Below the pieces are notes generated by a model. The model saw nothing but the letters and a program-made list of their open reading frames with translations, was not told the origin of the DNA and ran no database searches. From Nitrospirota bacterium (GTDB lineage: Bacteria > Nitrospirota > Thermodesulfovibrionia > UBA6902), in contig JACQZE010000003.1 of the NCBI GenBank assembly GCA_016207885.1, positions 310,001 to 374,000 of the forward strand: a DNA stretch of 64,000 nucleotides, written 5' to 3'. Positions 42,262-51,266 of the stretch are shown here, piece after piece (positions within the stretch are counted from its first letter, which is position 1; each line of letters begins with the position of its first letter). A program made the position numbers and the translations under genes.

Positions 42262-43541
42262 AGACAGATACGGAATCAGACATAATCAAAACATTGGGCG
42301 TTGAGCATTCTTCAGGACACGGCAAACGATGGATTGTCATAATTATATTTCTGCTGATCTTAGGGTCTGCTCTGATGATCTGGTGGAAAAGGTCTGAAAA
42401 TACTAACGCCCCGCAGTATAAGACCAAGCAGGCTGCCCGCGGAAATATCATCGTCACGGTTACCGCTACAGGAACGCTGAAACCGGTCAATCAGGTAGAT
42501 GTGAGCAGCGAGCTGTCAGGCATAATCAAGACCGTTGAGGCGGATTACAACGATCAGGTAAAGGCCGGCCGGATATTGGCAAAACTCGATACAGAGATAC
42601 TGGAGGCAAAGGTCGTGCAGTCAAAGGCTGCGCTCGATGCGGCAGAGGCAAAGCTTTTGGAGACAAAGGCGACTGTAGAGGAATCACGCAATCAGCTTGC
42701 GCGCCTGAAAAAGGTCTGGGATATCAGCAATAAGAAAGTACCGTCTCAGCAGGAGATGGATACGGCAGAAGCTGCATTGAAACGCGCAGAGGCTATGGAG
42801 ACCAGCGCAAAGGCGCAGGTATCTGAAGCAAAAGCAGCTCTTAATACGAACAAGACAAATCTTACTAAAGCGATAATACGCTCACCTATAAACGGCATTG
42901 TTATTTCACGATCTGTTGAGCCGGGGCAGACGGTTGCGGCATCTTTCCAGGCGCCGGTGCTCTTTACAATGGCTGAGAACCTCACACAGATGGAGCTGTA
43001 CGTTGATGTTGACGAGGCGGATGTCGGCCAGGTAAAAGAGGGGCAGGCAGCAACCTTTACGGTAGACGCCTTCCCCGACAGGATATTTGAAGCACTTATC
43101 ACGCAGGTGCGTTACGGCTCAAAAACAGTGGGCGGGGTAGTTACATATGAAACGGTCTTAAGCATGGACAATTCAGATCTTTCATTACGGCCCGGCATGA
43201 CAGCTTCGGCAGATATTATTGTCAAAAAGATCGAAGACGTGATCCTTGTGCCTAATACAGCGCTGCGTTTTCTGCCTGTGATCCAGGAAGAGGCGGCTCC
43301 CTCTTCAAGCGGCGGCAGCCTTATCAGTAAACTCATACGTCCGCCAAGACATTCAACAAGACAGCCTGAGGAGAAGTCCTCGGATAAAAACTCACAGCGC
43401 GTCTGGATATTAAAGGAAGGCAAGCCTTTTGCCATATCAATTGTTGTAGGCTCATCCGATGGGATAATGACAGAGGTTTTGTCCGGTGAGATTGAACCAG
43501 GAATGGAATTGCTGATCGATGTGAATAACATAAAGAAATAA
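42258..43541 (+). CDS. macA: Periplasmic adaptor of a MacAB-type efflux pump
   Basis: This 427-residue protein has one N-terminal membrane helix (WIVIIIFLLILGSALMIWW), a barrel-sandwich domain (TATGTLKPVNQVDVSSELSG), a long coiled-coil hairpin (residues about 115-215, rich in AALDAAEAKLLETKATVEES) and a beta-barrel (TQMELYVDVDEADVGQVKEG). These are features of MacA/HlyD adaptors that bridge an ABC transporter to a TolC channel. A low-complexity insert (residues about 345-380, SSSGGSLISKLIRPPRHS) is unusual. It is followed by the ATPase gene 2 bases later. Confidence 0.9.
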   Translation: MKTDTESDIIKTLGVEHSSGHGKRWIVIIIFLLILGSALMIWWKRSENTNAPQYKTKQAARGNIIVTVTATGTLKPVNQVDVSSELSGIIKTVEADYNDQVKAGRILAKLDTEILEAKVVQSKAALDAAEAKLLETKATVEESRNQLARLKKVWDISNKKVPSQQEMDTAEAALKRAEAMETSAKAQVSEAKAALNTNKTNLTKAIIRSPINGIVISRSVEPGQTVAASFQAPVLFTMAENLTQMELYVDVDEADVGQVKEGQAATFTVDAFPDRIFEALITQVRYGSKTVGGVVTYETVLSMDNSDLSLRPGMTASADIIVKKIEDVILVPNTALRFLPVIQEEAAPSSSGGSLISKLIRPPRHSTRQPEEKSSDKNSQRVWILKEGKPFAISIVVGSSDGIMTEVLSGEIEPGMELLIDVNNIKK

Positions 43542-43543
43542 CG

Positions 43544-44269
43544 ATGCTGGACAAATCCCGAAATACTGAAAGCCTGAAGCTGATCCAGCTTAGCGGCGTA
43601 AATAAAGTATACGGCATCGGTGAGGCTGCGATGCAGGCACTGCGCGGCATCGACCTCTCTATTGATGCCGGTGAATTTGTGGCTGTGATGGGGCCGAGCG
43701 GCTCAGGTAAATCAACCTGCATGAATATACTGGGTTGTCTTGACACTCCTACTTCCGGGAAATATCTCTTCCGGGACGTTGATGCCGGAAGGCTGCATCG
43801 CGACCAGCGCGCCCTCCTGCGGCGCAACTATCTCGGGTTTGTCTTTCAGGGCTACAACCTTCTGAACCGCACCACAGCTTTGGAGAATGTCGAACTGCCT
43901 CTTGTATACCGCGGGATCTCTGCGAGAGAGCGGCGCACCCAGGCGCTTGAGGCGCTTGAATCTGTCGGGCTTAACGGATGGGAAAATCATACACCTAACA
44001 TGCTCTCAGGCGGGCAGCAGCAGCGTGTGGCTATAGCCAGGGCTATAGTCACGAAACCGGCACTGCTGCTGGCTGATGAACCAACCGGAAATCTGGATAC
44101 TGCCAGGAGCCGTGAGATCATGGAACTCCTGACCAGGTTTAACAGCGAGCGGGGCATTACCATAGTGATGGTGACGCATGAAGCAGACATGGCAGCCTAT
44201 GCAAAACGTATCGTCCGTTTCCGCGACGGCTCTATAGAAACAGACCAGCATAACGGGAGCAAGCCGTAA
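43544..44269 (+). CDS. macB: MacB-type ABC transporter ATPase
   Basis: This 241-residue protein has Walker [21 protein letters not shown], the Q-loop in [21 protein letters not shown], the signature [16 protein letters not shown], Walker [13 protein letters not shown], and the switch His in [15 protein letters not shown]. It is the LolD/MacB group. Here the ATPase and permease are separate genes, unlike E. coli MacB where they are one chain. Its stop overlaps the permease gene by one base. It powers the efflux pump formed with the neighbouring genes. Confidence 0.92.
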   Translation: MLDKSRNTESLKLIQLSGVNKVYGIGEAAMQALRGIDLSIDAGEFVAVMGPSGSGKSTCMNILGCLDTPTSGKYLFRDVDAGRLHRDQRALLRRNYLGFVFQGYNLLNRTTALENVELPLVYRGISARERRTQALEALESVGLNGWENHTPNMLSGGQQQRVAIARAIVTKPALLLADEPTGNLDTARSREIMELLTRFNSERGITIVMVTHEADMAAYAKRIVRFRDGSIETDQHNGSKP

Positions 44270-45483
44270 TGATATTCAATACTATTCTTCTTGCCCTAAG
44301 AGAGATCAGGCGAAATGTCCTGCGCTCGTCACTGACCATTCTCGGCATCGTGATAGGCGTTGCAGCCGTAATTACCATGGTCACCCTCGGCAGCGGGGCT
44401 ACACAGCAGGTCACCGCAGATATAACCAAGCTTGGAAGCAATATGCTGCAGGTGAGGCCGGGCCAGGGATTTCACGGCCCGGGCGGCGGCGCAAGTGCAA
44501 CCGCTTCGATGCTCGGCCTTGATGATGCCGCAGCTATCTCACGGGAAGTCTCCGGGCTGGCTGCTGTTGCGCCTTTTGCTTCTAAGTCGATTCAGGCGAT
44601 CTACGGGAGCGAGAACTGGTCTACTTCAGTCACAGGCACGAGCAATGAATATCTGGATGTGAGAAACTGGCCTCTGCTGGAAGGCCGGGAATTCACCGAC
44701 GGAGAACTGCGGGCCGGAAAGTCTGTCTGCATCATAGGCACAACTGTGCGCGACAAACTCTTCGGCGGCATCAGCCCGGTCGGGAATACGATCCGCCTTG
44801 GTAAACTCTCATGCCAGGTAATAGGGGTACTCGTATCAAAGGGACAGTCCAGCTTCGGCAGCGATCAGGATGACTTTGTGCTCGTTCCGATCCATATGTT
44901 TCAGAGAAGAATAGCCGGGAATACTGACATCAGCACCATACTGGTCTCGGCGCAGGACGGCATTTCAACTGAAAAGGTCCAAAGAGATATCGAACTGCTG
45001 ATGCGCGAACGCAGGCGCATCCTGCCGGGGAAAGAGGATGATTTCAATGTAAGGGATATGAAAGAGATCGTGAGCACGCTCACAGGCACGACACGTGTGC
45101 TTACCGCTCTTTTGAGCGCTGTTGCAGCTGTCAGCCTTCTGGTCGGAGGGATTGGTATCATGAACATAATGCTCGTCTCCGTCACAGAGCGCACAAGGGA
45201 GATCGGCATCCGTCTTGCCATAGGCGCAATGGAGCGTGAGGTGCTGATGCAGTTTCTCATAGAGGCGGTTGTGCTCTCATCATTGGGCGGTATAGTCGGC
45301 ATCCTGCTGGGACTCTCGGCTTCAGCTGCCGGCGCATCCCTGCTATCTGTCCCGCTCGTGCTTAACCCATGGGTCGTGCTCATAGCCTTTACATTTTCAG
45401 CGGCAGTAGGCGTTATCTTCGGATACTTCCCAGCGCAGAAGGCTGCGAGGCTCGATCCTATAGATGCGCTTCGGCATGAATAA
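44269..45483 (+). CDS. MacB/FtsX-type ABC permease
   Basis: This 404-residue protein has the N-terminal MacB pattern [22 protein letters not shown], a large periplasmic domain (residues about 50-270), and three C-terminal helices in the FtsX domain ([21 protein letters not shown] and the [20 protein letters not shown] loop). It couples ATP use by the previous gene product to movement of the adaptor and outer-membrane channel. The likely substrates are small peptides, lipids or antibiotics; sequence does not say which. Confidence 0.92.
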   Translation: MIFNTILLALREIRRNVLRSSLTILGIVIGVAAVITMVTLGSGATQQVTADITKLGSNMLQVRPGQGFHGPGGGASATASMLGLDDAAAISREVSGLAAVAPFASKSIQAIYGSENWSTSVTGTSNEYLDVRNWPLLEGREFTDGELRAGKSVCIIGTTVRDKLFGGISPVGNTIRLGKLSCQVIGVLVSKGQSSFGSDQDDFVLVPIHMFQRRIAGNTDISTILVSAQDGISTEKVQRDIELLMRERRRILPGKEDDFNVRDMKEIVSTLTGTTRVLTALLSAVAAVSLLVGGIGIMNIMLVSVTERTREIGIRLAIGAMEREVLMQFLIEAVVLSSLGGIVGILLGLSASAAGASLLSVPLVLNPWVVLIAFTFSAAVGVIFGYFPAQKAARLDPIDALRHE

Positions 45484-45520
45484 AGATATGCAAAGAGAAC
45501 TATAACTGGTTATTTAATAT

Positions 45521-45560
45521 CCCCTCTTTGACAAAGAGGGGGCAGGGGAGATTTTATAAT
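45521..45560. repeat. CCCCTCTTT/AAAGAGGGG repeat, copy E
   Basis: CCCCTCTTTGACAAAGAGGGG is followed by GCAGGGGAGATTTTATAAT, nearly as in copy D. It lies between the convergent efflux operon and the lipoprotein gene, so its stem might also act as a transcription stop for either strand. Confidence 0.65.
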
Positions 45561-45600
45561 TATGCTTTTAAATTTCATACTCAGTTCAATTGGCTAAAAC

Positions 45601-46032
45601 CTACGGTGAAAATACAACTACTAACGGTTCATAGTTATTGTTCTCAACGATTACTTCATCTCCAGCTTCAATGGTAACCCCTTCACTATGGCCAAGTTCA
45701 CTTGTGGCAACATAAGATAATCTGAGTTTGAATTTTTGGCTTATGCCTAATGCCTTGCTTTTGACTGTCACAAGAACAGGAAAGTCTTGTTTTATAGTAG
45801 TGTTAAAAACAGCAACAAATCCTGGTCCAAGCAATGCCTGCCGGAACGTAACCTTTACAGGCATTGCCGGCTTACGCTCAAGCTCGGACTTTGCCTCACT
45901 TAGCTTGCTTTGAAGCTCTGCTATTTGAGCACGTAGGTTGCTGTTTTCCGCTTGTGCCTTTTCAAATTCTGACTTTGAGACACACGCTACAAACAACAGT
46001 GACGAAAGTAAAACTAGTAGAACTTTTTTCAT
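45601..46032 (-). CDS. Hypothetical coiled-coil lipoprotein
   Basis: This 143-residue protein has a lipoprotein signal VLLVLLSSLLFVACVSKSEF (acylated Cys about residue 17). A short coiled coil follows (residues about 22-54, KAQAENSNLRAQIAELQ), and then a beta domain (VFNTTIKQDFPVLVTVKSKA, EGVTIEAGDEVIVENNNYEP). I do not recognise the beta domain. It follows the M48 lipoprotein protease gene by 14 bases on the same strand, so the two may work together at the outer membrane. Confidence 0.6.
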   Translation of the reverse strand: MKKVLLVLLSSLLFVACVSKSEFEKAQAENSNLRAQIAELQSKLSEAKSELERKPAMPVKVTFRQALLGPGFVAVFNTTIKQDFPVLVTVKSKALGISQKFKLRLSYVATSELGHSEGVTIEAGDEVIVENNNYEPLVVVFSP

Positions 46033-46046
46033 AAGTTTATCTCCCT

Positions 46047-47315
46047 CTATTCTTCAGATAACTGAACATATATCGGTCGAATTGAAACACTATCATATTG
46101 AATTTGTTTAAGTACAATACCAAATTGTTTCTTTTCATGAGGAATCATAGCAGACCAAGGAAGCTTTTCTGAAAGGACTACCAGACCACCAGATTTATAC
46201 TCTACTAATACAAATGCCTGTTTGATTTCATGCATAGATGGGTTTATAGCTAAACCAAATAATCCTTTTCCACCACCTTGAGCATAATCAATTTTTAAAT
46301 CTCGGAAAAATAGACGGGATGCTGCCAGCTTCTCCTGCTCCAGTTGTTTGTTTTGTCGGTTAATCTCTTCCAGTTTTGCTTCCAGTACCTCATTAGCAGT
46401 ATTAACTGTTGTTTCGAGTAAGGCAAGAACTCCCCCACCTTTTCCAGCCTCCGGGTTTTCTGAAGTTCTGTATGAGAAGACAGCGTTATTAATTAGCAAT
46501 GACTCATGGTCTGGATTAATCTTCCCACTAATATAATACTGTTGTGCTTCTTTGGCATAACCTTCCATGTTATGTGTTCGGTCGTCATTCAATGGATGGT
46601 CATATAACATATCTCCAGCATAGCTTCCTAAAGCATTATGTAATCTCTTCCATATCATTATGCCAGCCGTAGGGTCATATCCCGCCAACGCCGAGTATAT
46701 TACAGAATATTTATCAGCTTCATCTTCCTGAATAGTTGTAAAACTTGCATCAAACATGGCATCTTTTCTCAAATCCTTATCTGCTAGTTTCGCGATAGCT
46801 CTTTTACCTGTACCCTCACTTGTATGCCGCGCTGCAACATGTGCCATTTCATGCGATATGACTGCTGCCAGCTCATCATCGGTTTTAAGTCCAATATCTG
46901 ACCCAAACATTCCAGTGGATAAAAATACCTTCCCCCCTCCAATTGTGAAAGCGTTCTGAACTTCACTTGCGATAACATGAATTTCCCAAGGAAGATGCTT
47001 CCTATGCACAACTTTTTGAAGTTGGTTGAATACAGTTACAACTCTATCGTAGTATTCTGTATCGCCATCAATTTTAATTCCTTTATTGCGAGCCTCGGTC
47101 AATATCTGTTTAGTTATTTCTTCAGCCTTGTTTATTTCCTCTTGTTCTGAAACAAGGTTGATTTGGCGCTCTCCGGTTACAGGGTCAGGAGAGCTAATAG
47201 CGTTGCTGACCGACATCATTCCTTTATCAACAGAAGCACATGCAGATAGCATCAGCAAGACTACAGCCATAATTAAACCGATGATTGATAGCCAAACTGT
47301 TTGTGAACGTTTCAT
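46047..47315 (-). CDS. M48 family lipoprotein protease
   Basis: The product has 422 residues from the ATG at 47,315, which has GGAG upstream and a lipoprotein signal LIMAVVLLMLSACASVD. The zinc motif is LAAVISHEMAHVAARHTSEG (H-E-x-x-H), and the third ligand is in IQEDEADKYSVIYS. Family residues GGKVFLSTGMF and YDHPLNDDRTHNME are also present. After the protease domain a coiled segment (residues about 290-330) leads to a beta domain of unknown role (residues about 335-422). Members such as LoiP and BepA act on outer-membrane protein quality. It is probably co-transcribed with the small lipoprotein gene. Confidence 0.85.
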   Translation of the reverse strand: MKRSQTVWLSIIGLIMAVVLLMLSACASVDKGMMSVSNAISSPDPVTGERQINLVSEQEEINKAEEITKQILTEARNKGIKIDGDTEYYDRVVTVFNQLQKVVHRKHLPWEIHVIASEVQNAFTIGGGKVFLSTGMFGSDIGLKTDDELAAVISHEMAHVAARHTSEGTGKRAIAKLADKDLRKDAMFDASFTTIQEDEADKYSVIYSALAGYDPTAGIMIWKRLHNALGSYAGDMLYDHPLNDDRTHNMEGYAKEAQQYYISGKINPDHESLLINNAVFSYRTSENPEAGKGGGVLALLETTVNTANEVLEAKLEEINRQNKQLEQEKLAASRLFFRDLKIDYAQGGGKGLFGLAINPSMHEIKQAFVLVEYKSGGLVVLSEKLPWSAMIPHEKKQFGIVLKQIQYDSVSIRPIYVQLSEE

Positions 47316-47478
47316 TTGATCATCTCCAGTATTTGATTGTGAATGAATATGGAAGTCCGACTTCCATAATTCTGCTTTCATAAAAGCAATTATAGCAGAA
47401 CTGCTTGCTTTTGCAGGATATTATTTTGACAACACTTGTATAATTATAGTTAAATAAATTTCCAATAAATATGAAACT

Positions 47479-47506
47479 GGATTCCCCGGTCAAGCCGGAG
47501 AATGAC
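47479..47506. repeat. Right-half copy of a GTCATTCC element
   Basis: GGATTCCCCGGTCAAGCCGG runs into AGAATGAC, matching the right end of the longer elements. The left half is absent. It ends about 10 bases before the AAAAGGAG ribosome site of hemL. The rest of the 211-base gap (47,316-47,526) has no other feature I can support. Confidence 0.6.
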
Positions 47507-47526
47507 AAAAACAAAAGGAGTCTATC

Positions 47527-48819
47527 ATGGCACTGAATCACAAAAAATCCAAAGAACTCTTTAATAAAGCAAAACGCCTGATCCCGGGCGGAGTGAACAG
47601 TCCTGTCCGCGCATTCAACGCAGTCGGAGGCAATCCTATCTTCATTGATTCCGCAAAGGGGTCAAAGATATATGACGTTGACGGCAATGAATATATTGAT
47701 TACGTGCTCTCATGGGGGCCGATGATACTCGGACATGCGAATCCAACTATCATAAAGGCGCTTCAGAAGGCTGCTGAAAAGGGAACAAGCTTTGGAGCCC
47801 CAACACCTCTTGAGGTGGAGCTTGCAGGCATGGTGCGCAAGGTATACCCCTCAATGGAAGTGATGAGGATGGTCAGCTCAGGAACTGAGGCGACGATGAG
47901 CGCCATCAGGGCTGCGCGCGGTTTTACAGGAAGGGACAAGATAGTAAAATTTGAGGGATGTTACCACGGGCATGCTGACGGCCTTCTGGTCAAGGCTGGC
48001 TCAGGCATGGCTACATTCGGAGTGCCTACAAGTCCGGGCGTGCCGAAGGATTACGCGAGGAATACCATCACGCTTCCTTACAACGACCTTAGTGCGTTTA
48101 AGAAGATATGTGAAAAGGCGGGCAAAGATATCGCATGTGTAATAATCGAGCCTGTTGTCGGCAACAGCGGCTGCATACTTCCGAAGCCGGGATATCTTGA
48201 AGGGCTGAGAAGCGTTACAAAAAAACACGGCATCGTGCTTATATTCGATGAAGTGATGACAGGATTCAGGGTTTCATACGGCGGAGCGCAGAAGGCGTTC
48301 GGCATAAAGCCTGACATGACATGCCTTGGAAAGGTTATTGGCGGCGGACTTCCTGTCGGAGCATATGGAGGCAGGGAAGATATAATGAGAAAGATAGCTC
48401 CTGACGGGCCTGTGTATCAGGCAGGTACGCTCTCAGGAAACCCGCTTGCAATGACAGCAGGAATTGAGACATTGAAGATACTCTCAAAGCCTGAGACATA
48501 CAAAACTCTCATGGCTAAATCAAAGGCGCTTGAAGAGGCGTTCAAAGATGCTGCAAAGCGCGCAGGCATAAAGACAAAGTTCTACAGGGCGGGCACAATG
48601 TTCTGCACATACTTCACTGACAAAGAGGTCTACAACTTCACTGACGCTGCAAAGACAGACACCGCGAAGTTCTCCTTATACTTCAGAAAGATGCTTGACA
48701 GGGGCATAAACCTTGCGCCGTCAGCATACGAGGCGGGCTTCATGTCGCTTGCTCATACAAGCGCTGATATAAATAAGACCGCAAGGGCAGCGTACGAGAC
48801 ATTTAAAGAGATCAAGTGA
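47527..48819 (+). CDS. hemL: Glutamate-1-semialdehyde 2,1-aminomutase
   Basis: This 430-residue PLP enzyme has [55 protein letters not shown] and [18 protein letters not shown]. The Schiff-base Lys is in [17 protein letters not shown]. All are canonical for HemL, which converts glutamate-1-semialdehyde to 5-aminolaevulinate for haem. Haem supply fits the several multihaem cytochromes in the window. It has a strong AAAAGGAG site and overlaps the GTPase gene by 4 bases. Confidence 0.95.
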   Translation: MALNHKKSKELFNKAKRLIPGGVNSPVRAFNAVGGNPIFIDSAKGSKIYDVDGNEYIDYVLSWGPMILGHANPTIIKALQKAAEKGTSFGAPTPLEVELAGMVRKVYPSMEVMRMVSSGTEATMSAIRAARGFTGRDKIVKFEGCYHGHADGLLVKAGSGMATFGVPTSPGVPKDYARNTITLPYNDLSAFKKICEKAGKDIACVIIEPVVGNSGCILPKPGYLEGLRSVTKKHGIVLIFDEVMTGFRVSYGGAQKAFGIKPDMTCLGKVIGGGLPVGAYGGREDIMRKIAPDGPVYQAGTLSGNPLAMTAGIETLKILSKPETYKTLMAKSKALEEAFKDAAKRAGIKTKFYRAGTMFCTYFTDKEVYNFTDAAKTDTAKFSLYFRKMLDRGINLAPSAYEAGFMSLAHTSADINKTARAAYETFKEIK

Positions 48820-49925
48820 AGCTCATAATCACAGGTTTTTCAAATTCTGGAAAGACAACGGTCTTTAACGCTCTCACAGGCCAGAACCTTGAGACTACCG
48901 CGTACTCAACCTCAATATCCGCTGACATCGAGCCGCAGCACGGCATTGTAAAGGTGCCTGACGCGCGGATAGACAAGCTCGTAGAGATATACGAACCAAA
49001 GAAGACTACCTATGCGACTGTAGAGTATCTTGATTACCTCGGAATAACATCAGGCGATACCGCGCAGAATGCGAAAGTATTTAAGCTTCTGAAGGATGCC
49101 GATGCGATTGTCCATGTTGTCCGCGCATTTGAAGATACATCTGTTATACACCCGATGAAGAGCATTGACCCTCTACGGGATGTGTCATCATTTGAAGCTG
49201 AACTTATCCTCGGAGACCTCGAGTTTATAGAGAAACGGCTTGAGAAGATAGAGGCGCAGGAAAAGAAGGGCAAGAAGCCTGAGACAGGTGATAAAGGCCT
49301 TCTGCTTAAATGCAAGGCAGCGCTTGAGGATGAGATATCCCTGAGGGATATTGAGTTCAATGATGAAGAGAAGAGGCAGATGCTCCCGTATCAGTTACTG
49401 ACCACCATGCATGAGATAATCGTTCTCAATATCAATGAGAGCGATATCAACTCTGATAAGGCAAAAGAGCTTCAGAATAAAGTTGAGACGTTTTTCAAGG
49501 AGAAGGGCAAAGGCATAGCGCCTCAGATCCTGACCCTCTGCGGAAAGATAGAGATGGAGATAGCGCAGCTTCCTCATGATGAAGCAAAAGAATTTCTGGA
49601 TGAACTCGGCATTGAGGAACCCGCCATGAAGAAGCTCTGCCATGTATCATACGATGCGCTCGGGCTTATCTCATTCCTGACATCAGGCACAGATGAAGTG
49701 AGGGCGTGGACGATAAGAAAAGGGCTGCGCGCCCAGCAGGCGGCAGGAAAGATACATTCAGATATAGAGAGAGGTTTCATCAGGGCAGAGACCGTCAGCT
49801 ATGAAGACTTCATCGCTTCAGGCGGAGACATGGCCAAGGCAAAAGAGAAAGGCTTATTCAGGCAGGAAGGCAAGGCCTATGAAGTAAAAGACGGGGATAT
49901 AATTAATTTTAAGTTTAATGTGTAG
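48816..49925 (+). CDS. ychF: YchF-like OBG-family P-loop GTPase/ATPase
   Basis: This 369-residue protein has a P-loop in [20 protein letters not shown], which differs from the usual G-L-P-N-V-G-K-S-T of YchF by S-N-S-G-K-T-T. It has the YchF coiled-coil insert (residues about 140-200) and a C-terminal TGS domain (residues about 285-369). There [20 protein letters not shown] and [13 protein letters not shown] match YchF. YchF hydrolyses ATP and binds ribosomes. The last 39 bases of the gene are repeated exactly at 50,991-51,029, beyond a Fic gene, pointing to insertion at this 3' end. Confidence 0.88.
   Translation: MKLIITGFSNSGKTTVFNALTGQNLETTAYSTSISADIEPQHGIVKVPDARIDKLVEIYEPKKTTYATVEYLDYLGITSGDTAQNAKVFKLLKDADAIVHVVRAFEDTSVIHPMKSIDPLRDVSSFEAELILGDLEFIEKRLEKIEAQEKKGKKPETGDKGLLLKCKAALEDEISLRDIEFNDEEKRQMLPYQLLTTMHEIIVLNINESDINSDKAKELQNKVETFFKEKGKGIAPQILTLCGKIEMEIAQLPHDEAKEFLDELGIEEPAMKKLCHVSYDALGLISFLTSGTDEVRAWTIRKGLRAQQAAGKIHSDIERGFIRAETVSYEDFIASGGDMAKAKEKGLFRQEGKAYEVKDGDIINFKFNV
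49887..49925 (+). repeat. 39-bp direct repeat, left copy (ychF 3' end)
   Basis: It starts AAAGACGGGGATATAATT and ends AATGTGTAG, encoding the YchF ending [12 protein letters not shown] and the stop. It is identical to 50,991-51,029. The repeat unit from this copy to the base before the right copy is 1,104 bp and contains only the Fic gene. Confidence 0.95.
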
Positions 49926-49977
49926 AGTTTTTGCCGCTGTAATACAATAACTGCCTCTTTTCTTTGTCTGTTCAAAA

Positions 49978-50030
49978 TTCTTCTTAATATGGTATAGTGT
50001 AGATAATCATATAAACCATATTAAGAAGAA
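49978..50030 (+). promoter_or_regulatory. Perfect 16-bp inverted repeat before fic
   Basis: The left arm TTCTTCTTAATATGGT (49,978-49,993) and right arm ACCATATTAAGAAGAA (50,015-50,030) pair perfectly around a 21-base spacer. The right arm contains or overlaps the purine-rich ribosome site before the GTG at 50,042. The spacer holds promoter-like TATAGTG and GATAAT. It could be an operator, or a hairpin that hides the ribosome site. Confidence 0.7.
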
Positions 50031-50041
50031 GGCATGAATTT

Positions 50042-50986
50042 GTGCGATATTTAGACCAAAAGACAAGCAGACGCCTGGATGAAAAATTGTCGTTGCTGAA
50101 TTCCTGTCGTCCGCTTCCAAAGACGGCAGTCCGAAAACTGAAGGAGCAGTTTGGGATTGAGATGACGTACAATTCAAACGCAATAGAGGGAAACAGCCTG
50201 ACGCTTAAAGAGACCTTCCTCGTCATCAATGAAGGCCTGACTATCAAGGGCAAGCCTCTTAAAGACCATCTTGAGGCGAAGAGCCACACAGAGGCGCTGG
50301 AGTATCTATATGAATTAGTGGACAAGGACAGGCGAAGCACGCTCTCTGAACGATTGATCAGGGAATTGAATCAGATCGTGATGCGGGACATTGATAAGGA
50401 ATGGGCCGGAAGATACCGAAACAGCAATGTGATAATTGGCGGGGCGGATCATACGCCGCCTGACGCAGTTGAAGTGCCTCAACTGATACACGAGCTTATT
50501 GACCGGGTACGGCAGGACAGAAAAATTTTGCATCCCGTTGAATTGGCTGCTCTTCTGCATCACAGGCTTGTCCATATTCACCCCTTTTTTGACGGTAACG
50601 GGAGAACTGCGCGGCTTGTGATGAATGTTATTTTAATGCAGGCAGGATTTCCGCTGGTAGTTATTCTGAAAAATGACCGGAAAAAGTATTACAGGACACT
50701 TGGAGAGTCTGATAAGGGGAACTATGGCCCGTTCGTGAATTTTATCGCACAGGCGGTTCAGAGATCGCTTGACATTTACCTTAAAGTGCTGACCCCGGCA
50801 CGAAAGACCAAAGAACGTTTTATTTCGCTTGCGGAGCTTGCAAAAGGATCAAAGTTTACGGATAAGTATCTCAATCTTCTGGCACGCAGCGGAAAGCTGG
50901 AGGCTCATAAAGAAGGGCGCAACTGGCTCTCGTCGAAAGAGGCGCTGGAGAGATATCTGGATGGAAGGGAAAGAAAAAGGAAGTGA
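50042..50986 (+). CDS. Fic-domain protein (class II, N-terminal inhibitory motif)
   Basis: This 314-residue protein starts at GTG. The Fic core motif is HPFFDGNGRTAR (His 180), with full catalytic residues for adenylylation of target proteins. The inhibitory helix motif S45-N-A-I-E49-G50 lies N-terminal in TYNSNAIEGNSLT, so it is a class II self-inhibited Fic. A C-terminal winged-helix-like part (residues about 255-314, RFISLAELAKGSKFTDKY) may bind DNA. The gene lies between two 39-bp copies of the ychF 3' end and follows a perfect inverted repeat. No separate antitoxin gene is present. Confidence 0.9.
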   Translation: MRYLDQKTSRRLDEKLSLLNSCRPLPKTAVRKLKEQFGIEMTYNSNAIEGNSLTLKETFLVINEGLTIKGKPLKDHLEAKSHTEALEYLYELVDKDRRSTLSERLIRELNQIVMRDIDKEWAGRYRNSNVIIGGADHTPPDAVEVPQLIHELIDRVRQDRKILHPVELAALLHHRLVHIHPFFDGNGRTARLVMNVILMQAGFPLVVILKNDRKKYYRTLGESDKGNYGPFVNFIAQAVQRSLDIYLKVLTPARKTKERFISLAELAKGSKFTDKYLNLLARSGKLEAHKEGRNWLSSKEALERYLDGRERKRK

Positions 50987-50990
50987 GGTC

Positions 50991-51029
50991 AAAGACGGGG
51001 ATATAATTAATTTTAAGTTTAATGTGTAG
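50991..51029 (+). repeat. 39-bp direct repeat, right copy
   Basis: It is identical to the last 39 bases of ychF. Its frame still reads [14 protein letters not shown] and a stop, but it is detached from the rest of the gene. The bases just before it (GAGGTC against GAAGTA in ychF) show that homology extends a little further with mismatches. Confidence 0.95.
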
Positions 51030-51068
51030 CTGATTCCTATATAACCACGCCTTCCTCTCAAAAAACAA

Positions 51069-51257
51069 TTAAAACGGCACCAGGTCGATGCCGTCGGCTG
51101 CGGTATCAATAACACCGTCTGCTGCGTTTCCAACTCCGGGGACGACCGAAACTACAGCCCCGCCGACACGCAATGGAACGGTCACTACCTTTGTAAAGAA
51201 GCAGCCGCTTAACTGGATGATAAAAAATAATACGATCAAAAGTTTGAATAATTTCAT
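51069..51257 (-). CDS. Small lipoprotein (DUF6726-like)
   Basis: This 62-residue protein has a lipoprotein signal LLIVLFFIIQLSGCFF. The short mature part TKVVTVPLRVGGAVVSVVPGVGNAAD ends with AADGIDLVPF. The pattern C-F-F-T-K-V-V-T-V-P-x-R-x-x-G-A-V-x-S-V-V-P is that of small conserved lipoproteins in many Gram-negatives. The role is unknown. A ribosome site (AGGAGG) precedes the ATG. It lies directly downstream of the diguanylate-cyclase-like gene on the same strand. Confidence 0.7.
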   Translation of the reverse strand: MKLFKLLIVLFFIIQLSGCFFTKVVTVPLRVGGAVVSVVPGVGNAADGVIDTAADGIDLVPF

Positions 51258-51266
51258 TATGGCCTC

